This document shows positions 48,355 to 60,300 of a stretch of 64,000 bases of DNA, piece by piece (position 1 is the first letter of the stretch; every line of letters begins with the position of its first letter). A program made the position numbers and the translations under genes. Below the pieces are notes generated by a model, which saw nothing but the letters and a program-made list of their open reading frames with translations, was not told the origin of the DNA and did no database searches. The stretch is from Leucaena leucocephala (Eukaryota > Streptophyta > Magnoliopsida > Fabales > Fabaceae). The DNA is taken from NCBI GenBank assembly GCA_037074615.1, contig CM073518.1, positions 8,804,001-8,868,000 on the forward strand, in the 5' to 3' direction.

Positions 48355-51300
48355 TGTAACATCCTTACTTTCGTACATCTTAGGGACCATTCAGTAGCAT
48401 TTAGAACCACTTACAAGACTTTGGAAGTCCATTAGCTAAATCTGGAATTTTTACTATTAGCGAGTTACTGTTCATATGGTACTCCAGATTGGGTCATGAA
48501 TTTTGAAAAATCATAATTAATTATAGAAAAATCAAAATAAATTGGTTCAAAATTCTACTCGAAGATAACATCTTGAAGTTTAAGGGAAAATAATTTCCTG
48601 ACCAAATGATTAGTCAATTGATTCAGTTTATTCGTTAAAAGTTACTGTTCATTTGGTCAAAAATTCTGAAAATAGAGGCTGGTCCCCATTTTGGAAAATT
48701 GGTTCTCTTTGTATAGACATCTAAATAAGGTGTTCTTGGTGTCAAAACGAAGCTTGACATGTTAACTAAATTTCTGTAAAATTTTATGTATTTATTCCAT
48801 CATTTACTATTTTTCATGACATCATACATATTGTTGCTTAAACTGGTCAAACAGCATCCTTACATGCAACAATTCTTCATATAACATCATATAACATTTA
48901 CATTGACCAATCCCTAACTCCCCTTCATGCTTCTTCATGCTCTTTCATATTTCATAAACCTGTTGGGATTGGGATTACATGGATGGGGTGAGATTTCTAG
49001 GGAAATCTCAGTAGCAAACAATACCAAACAATGCATGTATTAATGTAATTGCTTGTGCTTGCTTGTGAAAGTGTTACCATAGTGTAATTAGCATGCTTTC
49101 ATGTATCATATGAAATATAATTGGCCAAAATAATCATAGAAACATAGCTACAATCATATACACATATGCACACAATTCAACAAAGTCATAGCACAATCAA
49201 GCATAACATTCAATACATACAAGTTTAGGGTAAGTTTACTACCTTATTGCTTTACTTCTTTCCACTTTAACTTTGCTACTTCTTTCCACTTTAACTTTGT
49301 TTCTTACTTCTTACTTTTCCTTGGTGTGTGGCTGCCTCTTTGGAGTACACAATCACACCCTAACATCACATAATCATCCATTCATTATAATCTAACTTTC
49401 TTGAACATCAAACTTACTTTAACTTAACATAACTTCCTTTAATCATTACCAATTGACTTGGCCTTTGAATCAATTGATGTCTTGACCTTACCCTACACAA
49501 TTTCACCTTTTGAATCCATTTATGAGCTTAGAATAATGAAATTCCAGCTCCTATGTACTGTTCTGTACAGATTTGAAAAAGCATACACAATTCTTTCAAA
49601 ATTTCTCATCTTGATTCCAATGCTTCCCATACTTGTTTCTCTACTTTATCCCACACAACTTTTCATTTTAAAACCATTGGAAGCATCAAAATCATGAAAA
49701 TCCAATCACTGTTCATACGAGTGAACAGTAATATAGAAGAATTCCAAACATTACAACTTTCAATTCCAATGCTTCCAAGGTTTAAAACCTATCCAATCCT
49801 ACACAAAATCATCATATAAATTCAATGGAAGCATTAGATCATTGAAATTCCATCTCCTTCTATCATGAACAGTGCATGAAGAGTGCAAACCGAAATATTT
49901 AATCCATGGAAAAGTCAAGAATATCAACTTGATTCAACAACCAATCATCTAGCTAGCTTGTTTAAGCTTTAATCTCACAACTCTAACTTTAATCTCTTCT
50001 TTCTCCTTTCATCTAAGGTTTTGGAAATCATATAAACCTTAGAGAAAAACTCATCTTTCTTCCATGAAAACCCTAAGTTCAAGCTCCCAAATCAAAGGAA
50101 AATAGGCTAGGATATATTGCTTACCTTTAATCTCTAGCTTGCTTGAACTTTGGCCTTTGAATTCTTTGTCTTGGCTTGAGTTTTCATTTTGCAAGAGGTT
50201 CCCCAAGAATTCTTCATTCATTGTTTTGAACAGAATTGGTGGGGTATTTATAGGCAAATTCCATGGAAAATGAATGGCTAAGATTACTTTGTGTACTATT
50301 TGATCTAATGGCCAAGATTGCACCTTGAATCTTGTCTTGCCTACCAAGCCAAGTATGACATAATCCATGACATCATCAAGGGATACCTCATAGCCCATGT
50401 GACAAAATTATGAAGGGAGGAAGCATCTGGAAAAATTTCAGTCCAATTCGGTACCGGCTCAGTCCGATTTTCCAAAAACCAGACTGTTTTACGAATCTAA
50501 TTTTTTTGAGGTTCCATAATATGTGTTATGACCTTAAATCCTGTACCCGGATTCTTTCTACCATTGACATTCTTATAATGGGTCTAAACTTAATTATAGA
50601 TCCCTTGGAAAATGACCAAAATACCCTTGGTGCCCTTTCTTGCACTACATTGACCCTAAGGGTATAATCGTCAGTTCACACCTCTTTGCACCTCATCAGG
50701 GCATATACTGACTCTAAGGAATCATTCCTGTACTTGCCTTGGTGTTTTGACCTATCCAGAATGATCAAAATGCCCTCCATTCATCTCTTGCTCCTTGGAA
50801 CAACACAAGGGCATTTTCGTAATTTCACACTTTTCTGACAAATTTCTGGACACTGGCCCTTTTCCCTGATGAACTGATATCATAGGCCTAGCCTCAGTTG
50901 GTGTCATTATGGGCCTCTGAGTGACACCATCTGGGCTCATTCAGTCCCAGTTTGCTACCGATTAATTTTCCAATTGGTTATCGGGCGTTCACAAACTCCC
51001 TTCTAAATCACTAAAAAGTGAATAACTTTTCCTACAAAACTCCTTTCGGGATTCTGTCAGTTCCCTGACCTCCAGCTTCACAGGACGCATATTCCCGTAA
51101 CTTTTTACTCATATCTGAGGTCCAGGAGATCTAATAAAAATTTCAGATAACTTTCTAACTATCAGATAAATTTCAACTATCTGAAACTCTGATAAAATTC
51201 CTGTATTAAGCCAGATTAACTAGCATCATTTCCTCTATCTTTTGGTGAAATTTAGGAATAAAATTCTTCCGGGCAGTTCTAAGCCACTTCCGGCTCAACT

Positions 51301-51571
51301 TTCTATAATTACCATTTTGCCCCTTGACTTTTCATAAATTACACTTATGTCCTCAAATTTGCCTAAAATTACACCTAAAGACCCCACATTTTTGTCTACT
51401 TTCTCTTTTGGCCTTAAAGCTTTTATAATTTCACTTAAGTCCTTGCATTTTCATCCTTTTTCAATTCAATCCCTTTCTTTACATAAATGGCCACATTTTG
51501 CTCAGAAAATCTCACATATATTACGTACAAACTGTACATACTATTAAGTACAGAAAATTAGAGATATTACA
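48355..51571 (-). mobile_element. Solo LTR inside the GTCGCGAC array
   Basis: A 3217-bp LTR from TGTAACATCC to TTAGAGATATTACA with perfect TGTTG duplications (48350-48354, 51572-51576). Minus-strand TATAAATA is at 50245-50253. A short tandem duplication (CTTCTTTCCACTTTAACTTTG, twice) at about 49255-49300 adds to its length. No coding domain. Confidence 0.94.
50245..50253 (-). promoter_or_regulatory. LTR TATA box
   Basis: CTATAAATACCCC on the minus strand of the solo LTR. Confidence 0.65.
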
Positions 51572-51583
51572 TGTTGCACACTA

Positions 51584-51664
51584 GTCGCGTACTACCACAT
51601 TACTCGTCGCAACCTCACTTCTCTGTAGTAGCTAGTCGTGACCTGCACATCTTCATGTCCCAAC
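51584..51664. repeat. GTCGCGAC box array, right part
   Basis: Boxes at 51584, 51606, 51635 and 51657 (steps 22, 29, 22). Removing the LTR plus one TGTTG copy (3222 bp) puts the first of these 30 bp after the box at 48332, restoring the alternating phase. Confidence 0.85.
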
Positions 51665-51998
51665 TTGGACATCTCATCATCCTTACTGTAGTGTCTGGTC
51701 ATAGAATGATACCTCGAGCTACTCTTGCAGCTTCCCTGACCTTGAACTGGTCAGCTTCTGTCTCTACCAATAGAGGAAACTGCTTCTCAGACGTTATCAT
51801 GCTTAGTCTAGCCACATCGTGTTAAGGAACACGAGACCTCGGCGGTAACGGCTGACTAAGACTACTCTATCGTAATCATATCCTTCGTAAGACTGTAAGG
51901 CTCAGGGTATAGTTTTATCCATCTGGGTGTCACTGTCTCTTATCTGAATCTTTCTCTAAGCAGTGAGCACCATCCCTATATCGTACTCTAGGGAGCGA
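51665..51998. other. Unidentified repeat, copy 2, right part
   Basis: Shares the landmarks CTGGTCAGCTTCTGTCTCT and TAGTCTAGCCACATC with copy 1 (38275-38390). It ends near 51998, where LTR-like sequence begins. Confidence 0.5.
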
Positions 51999-53139
51999 AC
52001 TATTCATTTGGTAATTCCAGATTCTGTGATGAACTTTAAAAATTCATAACTAATTCTAGAAAAATCAAAATGAGGTAGTTCAAAAGGCTAATTGAAGATA
52101 ACATCTTGATATTTAAGTGAAAAATACTTACTTGGACCAATTGACTAGTCAACTAAGTCAACTATCCTAGATATATCTCTTCTTTATATCCTTTCCTGGT
52201 TTATGACCAAGGCTTGGGATATTCATCTACTCATGTTTATGGACAACTCATTATATTGACCTTGTGAGTAGTGTCCATTTCTTTCATATTAATTCCTCTT
52301 AAACTTTACTTTGTTCTGGGGTTTCTGTTCTCTACTTGAAATATTATCCATCTATCTATCTATTTCTGTCGCAATATACTATAACTCTTTCTAACTTTGT
52401 GACTTAACACTGTACTTCCCAATGGTCACCCATCTCTATACTTCTTTGGCCTGAGCACCTTTCAATTAAGTGTGCTACTGGGTTAGGGCTAGTTTACTCT
52501 TCATATGGCTCTGAGCCCTAGCATTCTCTTTCTCATAGAACTATATTCTATCTTTGCTTTACCTTAAACCCTCTTCTCTGGGACTCTCTAGACTTTTAAT
52601 CTCTTTATCCTTATCTGAAGGATTTGTCTGCTCATACTTTTCTATTCTCAAAACATATGGGGTTCTCTTCTCTGTTCCTCAAGCATACTTCTACAAAACT
52701 TTGAATATCAGGAGTAAGATTTGAACTTAGGCTCCGTCTTCGTTCCAAGTTCATCATCATCATCACATATTATAATCATATAAACACACAAGCATATACA
52801 TCAAGCATACAAAAATGGGTAAGTCCACTACCTGGCATGTAGCCCTTCCTTTAATCCTTGACCTTAGCTCTGAAGTTCCTTCTTTTCATAGGTCAGAGCC
52901 TATACATAGCATAATAATATTCTTATTATTATCCTATCCAACATAACTCCACTTAACTCAAGCTTATTTTGAGATAATACCCCTATTTTGACCATCCCCT
53001 AACTTTCTTTCTATCCACGGCTAACCTTATAGAGAGAGATATTTCTCTATTCTAACTATCTAATTTATAAGAACAATCCTCTAATTTATTAGAGCAGGGA
53101 CTAGAATAACTTACTTACCTTATTCCTAAGCTTGCCTAG
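51999..53139 (-). mobile_element. Degenerate LTR fragment, minus orientation
   Basis: From TATTCATTTGGTAATTCCAG the sequence follows the leader part of the long-LTR family, and blocks near 52740-52830 (CACAAGCATATACATCAAGC, GTAAGTCCACTACC) match 6690-6740. Both termini are missing. Between 52200 and 52720 similarity is weak. A short ATCT microsatellite lies at about 52350. Confidence 0.5.
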
Positions 53140-53795
53140 TCCTTAAGCTATTCACTTTTTAGTGAATTTAGACGAGAGTTCGTGAACGCCCGATATCCGA
53201 TTGGAAAATTAATCGGTAAGCAAACTGGGACTGAATGAGCCCAGATGGCATCACGTAGAGGCCCATAATGACACCAAGGGAGGCCCAAACCCATGATATC
53301 AGTTCAACGGTAAAAGGGGCCGGTGTCAGGAAAAAGGTGCAAAATGATGAAAATATCCCTATGTTATAAAATAGTTAAAGAATGAGTAAAGGGTATTTTG
53401 GTCATTTGACTAAAGATAGACAGTCAAGAAAGGTTATCTGGATAGTTGACCAGGGTCAGGGGATACTCTGGTAAGGTGTGAAAAGATAGTAATGCCCCTA
53501 GACTCATTAGAGTAAATAAAGAGGAACTGAGGGTATTTTGGTAATTTACCAAGAGATGTTTCTTGGTAATTGAGCCATAAGAGTACTTGAGCTTGATCAA
53601 AGGCCTAAGATGACATTCCAAAAGCCCAAAAACATGGCCCAATGGTTATGTAAGTTAAAGTGGCATTAAAATAATATTTTAGTGAGTTTTCAATAAAGTA
53701 AAGTTACCCGATTGAACTGATAACCGGGGAATTGATCAGATAAAACTTTGGACTTATCCGGAAGCCATGAGGTGGCATGAAAGGTACCCATAAGG
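53140..53795 (+). mobile_element. LTR fragment, plus orientation
   Basis: TTTTTAGTGAATTTAGACG onward follows the LTR at 34370 (34970-35400) and, reversed, 14240-14820. The left end is truncated. At 53791-53795 the target TAAGG is followed by the next LTR. Confidence 0.7.
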
Positions 53796-55304
53796 TGAAA
53801 CATCCTTCTTTATATCTCTCAAAGTACTCTTGCTATAGCACTCTCAACTGGATTATATCTCTCTTGCCAAAAATCCTGGCAGAAAATAAATGTACTGATT
53901 CGGTAATTCCTCATGAGAACTACCATTCTACGTAAGTACCTAGGAAAGACTAGATGAACCGGCTAGGTCCACTCACTTCCAGCCTCCTTAGACAGCACTT
54001 ACGTACACAGTACTCTGTATAGTCTACCAGCACAACAGCATTTTCTAGTAAATATCTTTAAATCTTAACCTTAAATCTTGACCTTAAATCTTAACCTTGC
54101 ATATACTCAATTGGAATTATATTAGATCATTGGAATACCTCTTAACCTTAAAAACATGAATTTCCAAGAGTTAGGCTTCGGTCCTGTTCACTGTCACTGT
54201 TCACTAGGTAATTCCATATTACAGCCTGAACTTTGGAAATTCATAATTAAATCTAGAAAAATCATATTGAGGTGATTCCAATTTCTAATGAAAGCTATTT
54301 CATTTAACTTTGAGAGAAAAATATGAAAATGAGGTTTCCTTGTCCAGATCAAATCAGTTTATTTGTTGAACTTTACTATTCATTTGGTAAATCTGGAAGT
54401 TCCAGTTTCTTTGCCCCATTTTCAAAAATTCATTTCTACTTGTATACTTATCCAATTGAGTCTAATTACATATGGATTTAAATTACATAATGTTTACTTT
54501 AAGCTCACCAAAAATCACGGAAAAACTCATTCATTTTCTATATGAAAAGGGCGTTGGAACCTTACTGTATCGGATGACTTGTTTTATATTGATCCAGAGT
54601 TTAAGTCCAACTTTAAAAAATCATATAAATTTGAAAACTTTACCAAATTATGTGTTCTTAGGTCCAATTAAAGCTCTGGATCTTAGCTATGTTCATGCCA
54701 AATTTCATGTGAAACCGAAACGGATAAGTCACTAAAACTATCTCTGGAAGGTCACTCCCTCAACTCGGATCCAGTGAGTATTTACCATATACATACCAAT
54801 ATATCATCACATAAATTAAAGGCATGCTTTCCAAGTCATATACACATTGTTCATTCCCATTTACCTTCCTCCTTGTGAAGTTCCAGCACCTAGAGAAATA
54901 TTTATTGATGTGGAAGGAATGAGATTTCATGGAAATCTCAATAGCAAGTAATACAAACTATAAGGTTATGCATGTTTGATTAAATGCCTAACATGTTATC
55001 ATGCAATGGGAGCTAATTCATGCTTATACATAAGCAAACTCTAACATGCATATTGCCATGACATATATTGCAAGGAGTGGCACATATTCATAGCACATCA
55101 TCATCATCATAAACATCACCACACAATATTCCATGCTCAACCAAACCTTTATGCATAACAAGTAAGCAAATCAATCAAAGCACATAAGTTTATAGTTAGG
55201 TATTCTTGCTACCTCTTATGGATCCTTGTCCTTCCCTTCTTGAAGTGATCTTTCCTTTCCACAAATGTCAAAACCTAGACATTACAAGACAATTACCAAA
55301 TTAT
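53796..55304 (-). mobile_element. LTR split by the intact copia element
   Basis: Starts TGAAACATCCTTC after TAAGG and matches the solo LTR at 14828 closely up to 55304, which corresponds to about 16103 in that copy. There the copia at 55305 interrupts it. The remaining half should lie right of the window. It includes the conserved inverted-repeat block at about 53870-54025. Confidence 0.85.
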
Positions 55305-55418
55305 TGTAAGGAATTGGAAGACACGCAGCGGAAATAAACTTTAAAAATTTTCCATTCCTTGCCAGGATCTGCCGTATGTGTTTAAGTCAAGTGGAAAGAA
55401 TCATTACCCTTAGTTCTG

Positions 55419-55555
55419 CTCAGCGAATTTCACAGCTTCTCTACGTGGGTGGTGATCTCTTTCTGATCGCAAGAAATCGACGGAGTGTTCCTCAGCGACC
55501 TTCACAGATTCTCTCCGCGGACGGTGGTCTCTTTCCGATCACAAGAAGTCGACGC
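55419..55555. repeat. 72-bp tandem duplication in the LTR
   Basis: Units start at 55419 (CTCAGCGAATTTCACAG) and 55491 (CTCAGCGACCTTCACAG), diverged at about one site in six. The solo LTR at 10839 has the GTCGCGAC array in this place. Confidence 0.8.
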
Positions 55556-55974
55556 CTCAGGTCGGCTTCCTCTACTGGTATCCACACGAACAGCGTTCCA
55601 ACCACGAACGACGTGCTAGCGTCTCCTGTCCCTCCAAGGCTTTCACAAGTCTCCGTCTCTATTTCGGCAGTTTCTTGTCTGCAAACCTTTTGCAGATTCC
55701 GTTCGGCCTTTTGTGTTCTGTGTTATTTTCAAACGTGGCTCCTCCAATCAGATATAGAGGATGCTATGCGTTTTTACACCTGACCTAATTGGATTTTGGA
55801 GTTAATCTTATATTAATTCCGAATTGATACAATATCATATATTGTATAATTTTATAAGAAACTAATTAAATAAAATAATATTAAATCCGTCCCACAGATT
55901 TAATTACTTATTTATTTAACTTTAAATAAAGATGAGACTGAGTTATATTTGATTTATTCCCATAAATCAAATTT

Positions 55975-56330
55975 GAGATATCCTATCAATTTAAATTTCG
56001 AATTTCAAACGTGATAGAGATTTAATTTATCCTTATAAATTAAATCTTATAAATATCTCTTATATGAGATATCCTATCAATTTGAATTTCGAATTTCAAA
56101 CGTGATAGAGATTTAATTTATCCTTATAAATTAAATCTTATAAATATCTCTTATATGAGATATCCTATCAATTTGAATTTCGAATTTCAAACGTGATAGA
56201 GATTTAATTTATCCTTATAAATTAAATCTTATAAATATCTCTTATATGAGATATCCTATCAATTTGAATTTCGAATTCAAACATGATAGGGATTTAATTT
56301 ATCCTTATAAATTAAATCTCATATATCTCA
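55975..56330. repeat. 91-bp tandem array, about four copies
   Basis: Units start at 55975, 56066, 56157 and 56248, each beginning GAGATATCCTATCAATTT, nearly identical except the last, which diverges toward its end. The solo LTR at 10839 has one corresponding unit. Confidence 0.92.
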
Positions 56331-57305
56331 TATATATAATATATATATATATACGAATTTATATATATACGAATATAAATATAAATAAATATATATATAC
56401 ATTCACCTGGATCTTTCATTGAATCTGGACATGTCTTAGATTCAATGAATCTGGACATCATAGCTCGTGTTGGGCTATTTTGTGTGCGACCCTGTAGGCC
56501 CATATGAAGTTGGCAGTGGGCCATTTGCTATACTAGCCCACAAGTCGCAAGCGGTCTCTAGCAAGACATAACAACTACCCAAATCATATGAGGATCGATA
56601 AACGATGTAACCTTTTATACAACCATATCATGTCCCTTCTGTCACGCGATATTTTGGTCATGGATGAGGCATGGATAATGTCATCCTCCTATTCCCGACC
56701 GTTACTTTCTCGATCCCTGAGTAGTCTGACTATAGAAATGGAACTACCTTTCCATTACAGTATGGCCATACATTTCTCAGACTCACTCATCGAGGGGCCC
56801 AGTAATATCTCTCCACGAATGTGAGGGACAAATTCCATCTTGACCATTCACATTCCTCCGCATGAAAAACCACTAAGCCCAAACATAGTCTTTATGATCA
56901 CTCGGTCAAAAGTGACTTTTGACTAGGTCAAAGCTGAGCGTTTTGTCATGTAGGAATCCATGATGATCTCAGGTCAAAGGGCATATTGACATGGTTTGTA
57001 TATGAGAGAAGCTTATGACGTTACCCATGCAGTTCTCTCATAGCGGGTCGGTCCAACACCCTGTACTCTTACATGTGCTTATGACTTTGATTTATATCTC
57101 TATACATCTTCAAAGTCATACTGGTCTTATTTCATCTGTGCTCCCACATAGATGATCGACCAGGGACATTTAGGATAATATCATGAATTATCCAAGGATG
57201 GTCATCATAGTAAACATGCAAATAATATGATAACTCAATTAATAAATTCATAAATCAATAATGTTCATAAGACAATGATTGGCCCCTAGGGCACGATTTC
57301 CAACA

Positions 57306-57317
57306 ACCTCCCACTTG
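57306..57317 (-). promoter_or_regulatory. Polypurine tract
   Basis: On the minus strand AAGTGGGAGGT lies directly before the 3' LTR start TGTTGG. It would prime plus-strand DNA synthesis. It sits only a few bases past the polyprotein stop. Confidence 0.75.
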
Positions 57318-57319
57318 CA

Positions 57320-60300
57320 CTAGGTACAATCATTAATTTGACTAATTCCCATTGACCTAACATGACGCTCATGCTTTGCCTGCACAAGCGGCTTTGTTAG
57401 AGGATCAGCAACATTATCTTCTCCTGCTACTTTGCATATTTTTATATCACCTCTATCGTTGATTTCTCTGATGAGATGAAATCGCCTGAGTATATGCTTG
57501 GTCCTTTGATGTGACCTAGGCTCTTTGGCCTGTGCAATAGCACCGCTATTGTCACAGAGCAAAGTTATTGGATCTGAGATGGTAGGTATCACCCCTAGTT
57601 CTGTGATGAACTTCCTGATCCAAACGGCTTCCTTAGCTGCATCAGATGCTGCTATATACTCAGCTTCGGTTGCAGAATCTGCTACAGTGCCCTGCTTAGA
57701 GCTCTTCCAGCTTACTGCTCCATTATTGAGGAGGAATATGTATCCAGACTGCGATTTTTGGTCGTCCTGGTCAGTTTGGAAACTCGCATCTGTGTAACCA
57801 GTTACACAGAGCTCATCATCCAATCCACCATAGACCAAGAATAAGTCCTTAGTCCTTCTTAAGTACTTAAGGATATTCTTGACAGCAGTCCAATGGCCCT
57901 CACCAGGGTCCTGTTGGTATCTGCTAGTCATACTTAAGGCAAACGAGACATCCGGTCGAGTACATAACATGGCGTACATGATAGATCCTATGGCCGAGGC
58001 ATATGGAACCTTACTCATGCGACCTCGCTGATCAGATGTACTAGGACACAGATCTTTGCTGAGGTGAGTACCATGAGACATGGGTATGAAACCCCTCTTT
58101 GATTCGTGCATACTGAACCTATGCAGTATTTTGTCTATGTATGTACTCTGACTGAGTCCTAGAAGTCTTTTAGATCTATCTCTATAGATCCTGATTCCTA
58201 GGATGTAGGTGGCTTCACCCAAGTCTTTCATCGAGAAAGACTTTCCTAACCAAGACTTGACAATCTGCAAGGTAGGAATGTCATTCCCAATAAGTAGGAT
58301 GTCATCGACATAGAGTACCAAAAACACAACTGTGCTCCCACTAACCTTCTTGTACACACAAGGTTCATCAATGTTTTGAAGAAATCCAAACTCTTTGATT
58401 ACTTCATCAAAACGATGATTCCAACTCCGAGAGGCTTGCTTTAGTCCATAAATGGACTTTTGAAGCTTGCACACTTTACCAGAGTCCTCGGAACGCACAA
58501 ACCCTTCAGGTTGTGTCATGTACACATCCTCAAGGAGCTTTCCATTAAGGAAGGCTGTCTTGACGTCCATCTGCCATATTTCATAGTCATAATATGCTGC
58601 AATAGCAAAGAGGATTCTGATTGATTTGGCCATTGCTACTGGGGAAAAGGTCTCATCATAGTCCACACCATGAGTTTGAGTAAAACCTTTTGCAACCAGT
58701 CGTGCCTTGAAGACATTTACATTGCCATCCATGTCAGTTTTCTCTTTGAAAACCCACTTGCACCCGACAGTTTTTACACCTTCAGGCGGGTCGACTAAGG
58801 TCCAAACCTTATTGTCGTACATGGATTGCATCTCAGACTTCATGGCACTAAGCCATTTTTCGGAGTTTGGTCCCACTATAGCTTCTCGATAGGTAGTCGG
58901 CTCATTATGCTCAATGAGCAACACATCACGACTATCAGAAATCAGAAATCCATATCTCTGAGGCTGAAGTCGTGTCCTATTAGACTTTCGTGGACCTTGC
59001 GTGACTTGAGGAGTCTCAACAACTTGTTGTGAGTCTTCTCTATTTTCCATCTGCAGTTCTGTGGTGTCTTGTAGCTCTCGAACTTCTTCGAGTTGTACCT
59101 TACTCCCACTGGTTCTTTTAGAGATAAATTCTCGTTCAAGAAAGATACCATTTCTGACAACAAACACTTTGTTATCAGCAGGGTTGTAGACGTAATATCC
59201 CTTGGTTTCCTTAGGATATCCCACAAAAAGGCATTTTGAGGATTTGGGCGCTAATTTGTCTGAGGCTTGTTGCTTAACATAGACCTCGCATCCCCAAATC
59301 TTGAGGAAAGACAAACTAGGCGTCCTCCCAGTCCATATCTCATACGGAGTCTTTTCGATTGCCTTAGATGGAACACGATTGAGTGTGAATGCAGCTGTCT
59401 CTAGGGCATAGCCCCAAAAGGAGGGCGGAAGATCTGTTCGACTCATCATGGATCGAACCATATCTAATAGTGTTCGATTTCTCCGTTCAGAAACGCCATT
59501 CCATTGTGGTGTCCCTGGAGGAGTCAATTGTGAGAGTGTCCCACAATTCCTAAGATGATCTATGAACTCTTGGCTCAAATATTCACCACCCCGATCAGAT
59601 CGAAGGGCTTTAATTGTTTTGCCAAGCTGGTTTTGTACTTCATTTTGAAATATCTTGAACTTTTCAAAAGATTCAGATTTATGTTTCATTAGATAGATGT
59701 ACCCATATCTGCTGAAATCATCTATGAATGTTATAAAGTACGAATAACCTCCTCTGGCATTTGTGTTCATCGGTCCACACACATCTGTATGTATGAGGCC
59801 CAATAAATCAGTGGCCCTCTCACTGTGCCCAGTGAAAGGTGACTTTGTCATCTTTCCTAACAAGCAAGACTCGCAAGTGTCATATGATTCAAAATCAAAT
59901 GAGTTTAGAAATCCATCTTGATGGAGTTTGGAAATGCGTTTCTCATTTATGTGGCCCAGACGACAGTGCCAGAGGTATGTGGGATTCAAATCGTTTGGTT
60001 TGACCCTTTTGGCGGTTACGTTATAGATATTTCCATGATTGGGTTGTTCCAAATTTAATATGTAATGATCAACATGCAAATCACCATGAGCATATAAAAC
60101 ATCATTACGATAAATAGAACATCTACTATTCCCAGCAATGGAAGTGAAACCTTCCTTATCCAAATAAGAAAGTGAAACAATGTTACTACTTAAAGCAGGA
60201 ACATAATAGCAATTGTTCAAAACTAACAAAAGCCCAGTGGGCAGAACTAATTCATAAGTGCCTACAGCTAACGCAGCAACCCTTGCTCTGTTTCCAACTC

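Larger units (their letters stand above)
55305..57305 (-). repeat. Copia 3' LTR
   Basis: A 2001-bp repeat; on the minus strand it begins TGTTGGAAATCGTGCCC and ends CCAATTCCTTACA. It contains a 72-bp tandem duplication from 55419 and a 91-bp tandem array from 55975. AT-rich sequence at 56330-56400 may hold the TATA element, but no single box stands out. Confidence 0.95.

Noticed and set aside
50051..50398. A 115-codon minus-strand frame
   Set aside because: It lies wholly within a solo LTR around the TATA box and leader, and the other LTR copies do not keep it open.
55376..55783. A 135-codon plus-strand frame, repeated at 62591
   Set aside because: It lies antisense inside the copia LTR and its unusual length comes from the GC-rich 72-bp duplication. 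No protein similarity.
56312..56524. A 70-codon minus-strand frame with Tyr/Ile repeats, repeated at 63527
   Set aside because: It is translation of an AT dinucleotide-rich tract in the copia LTR.
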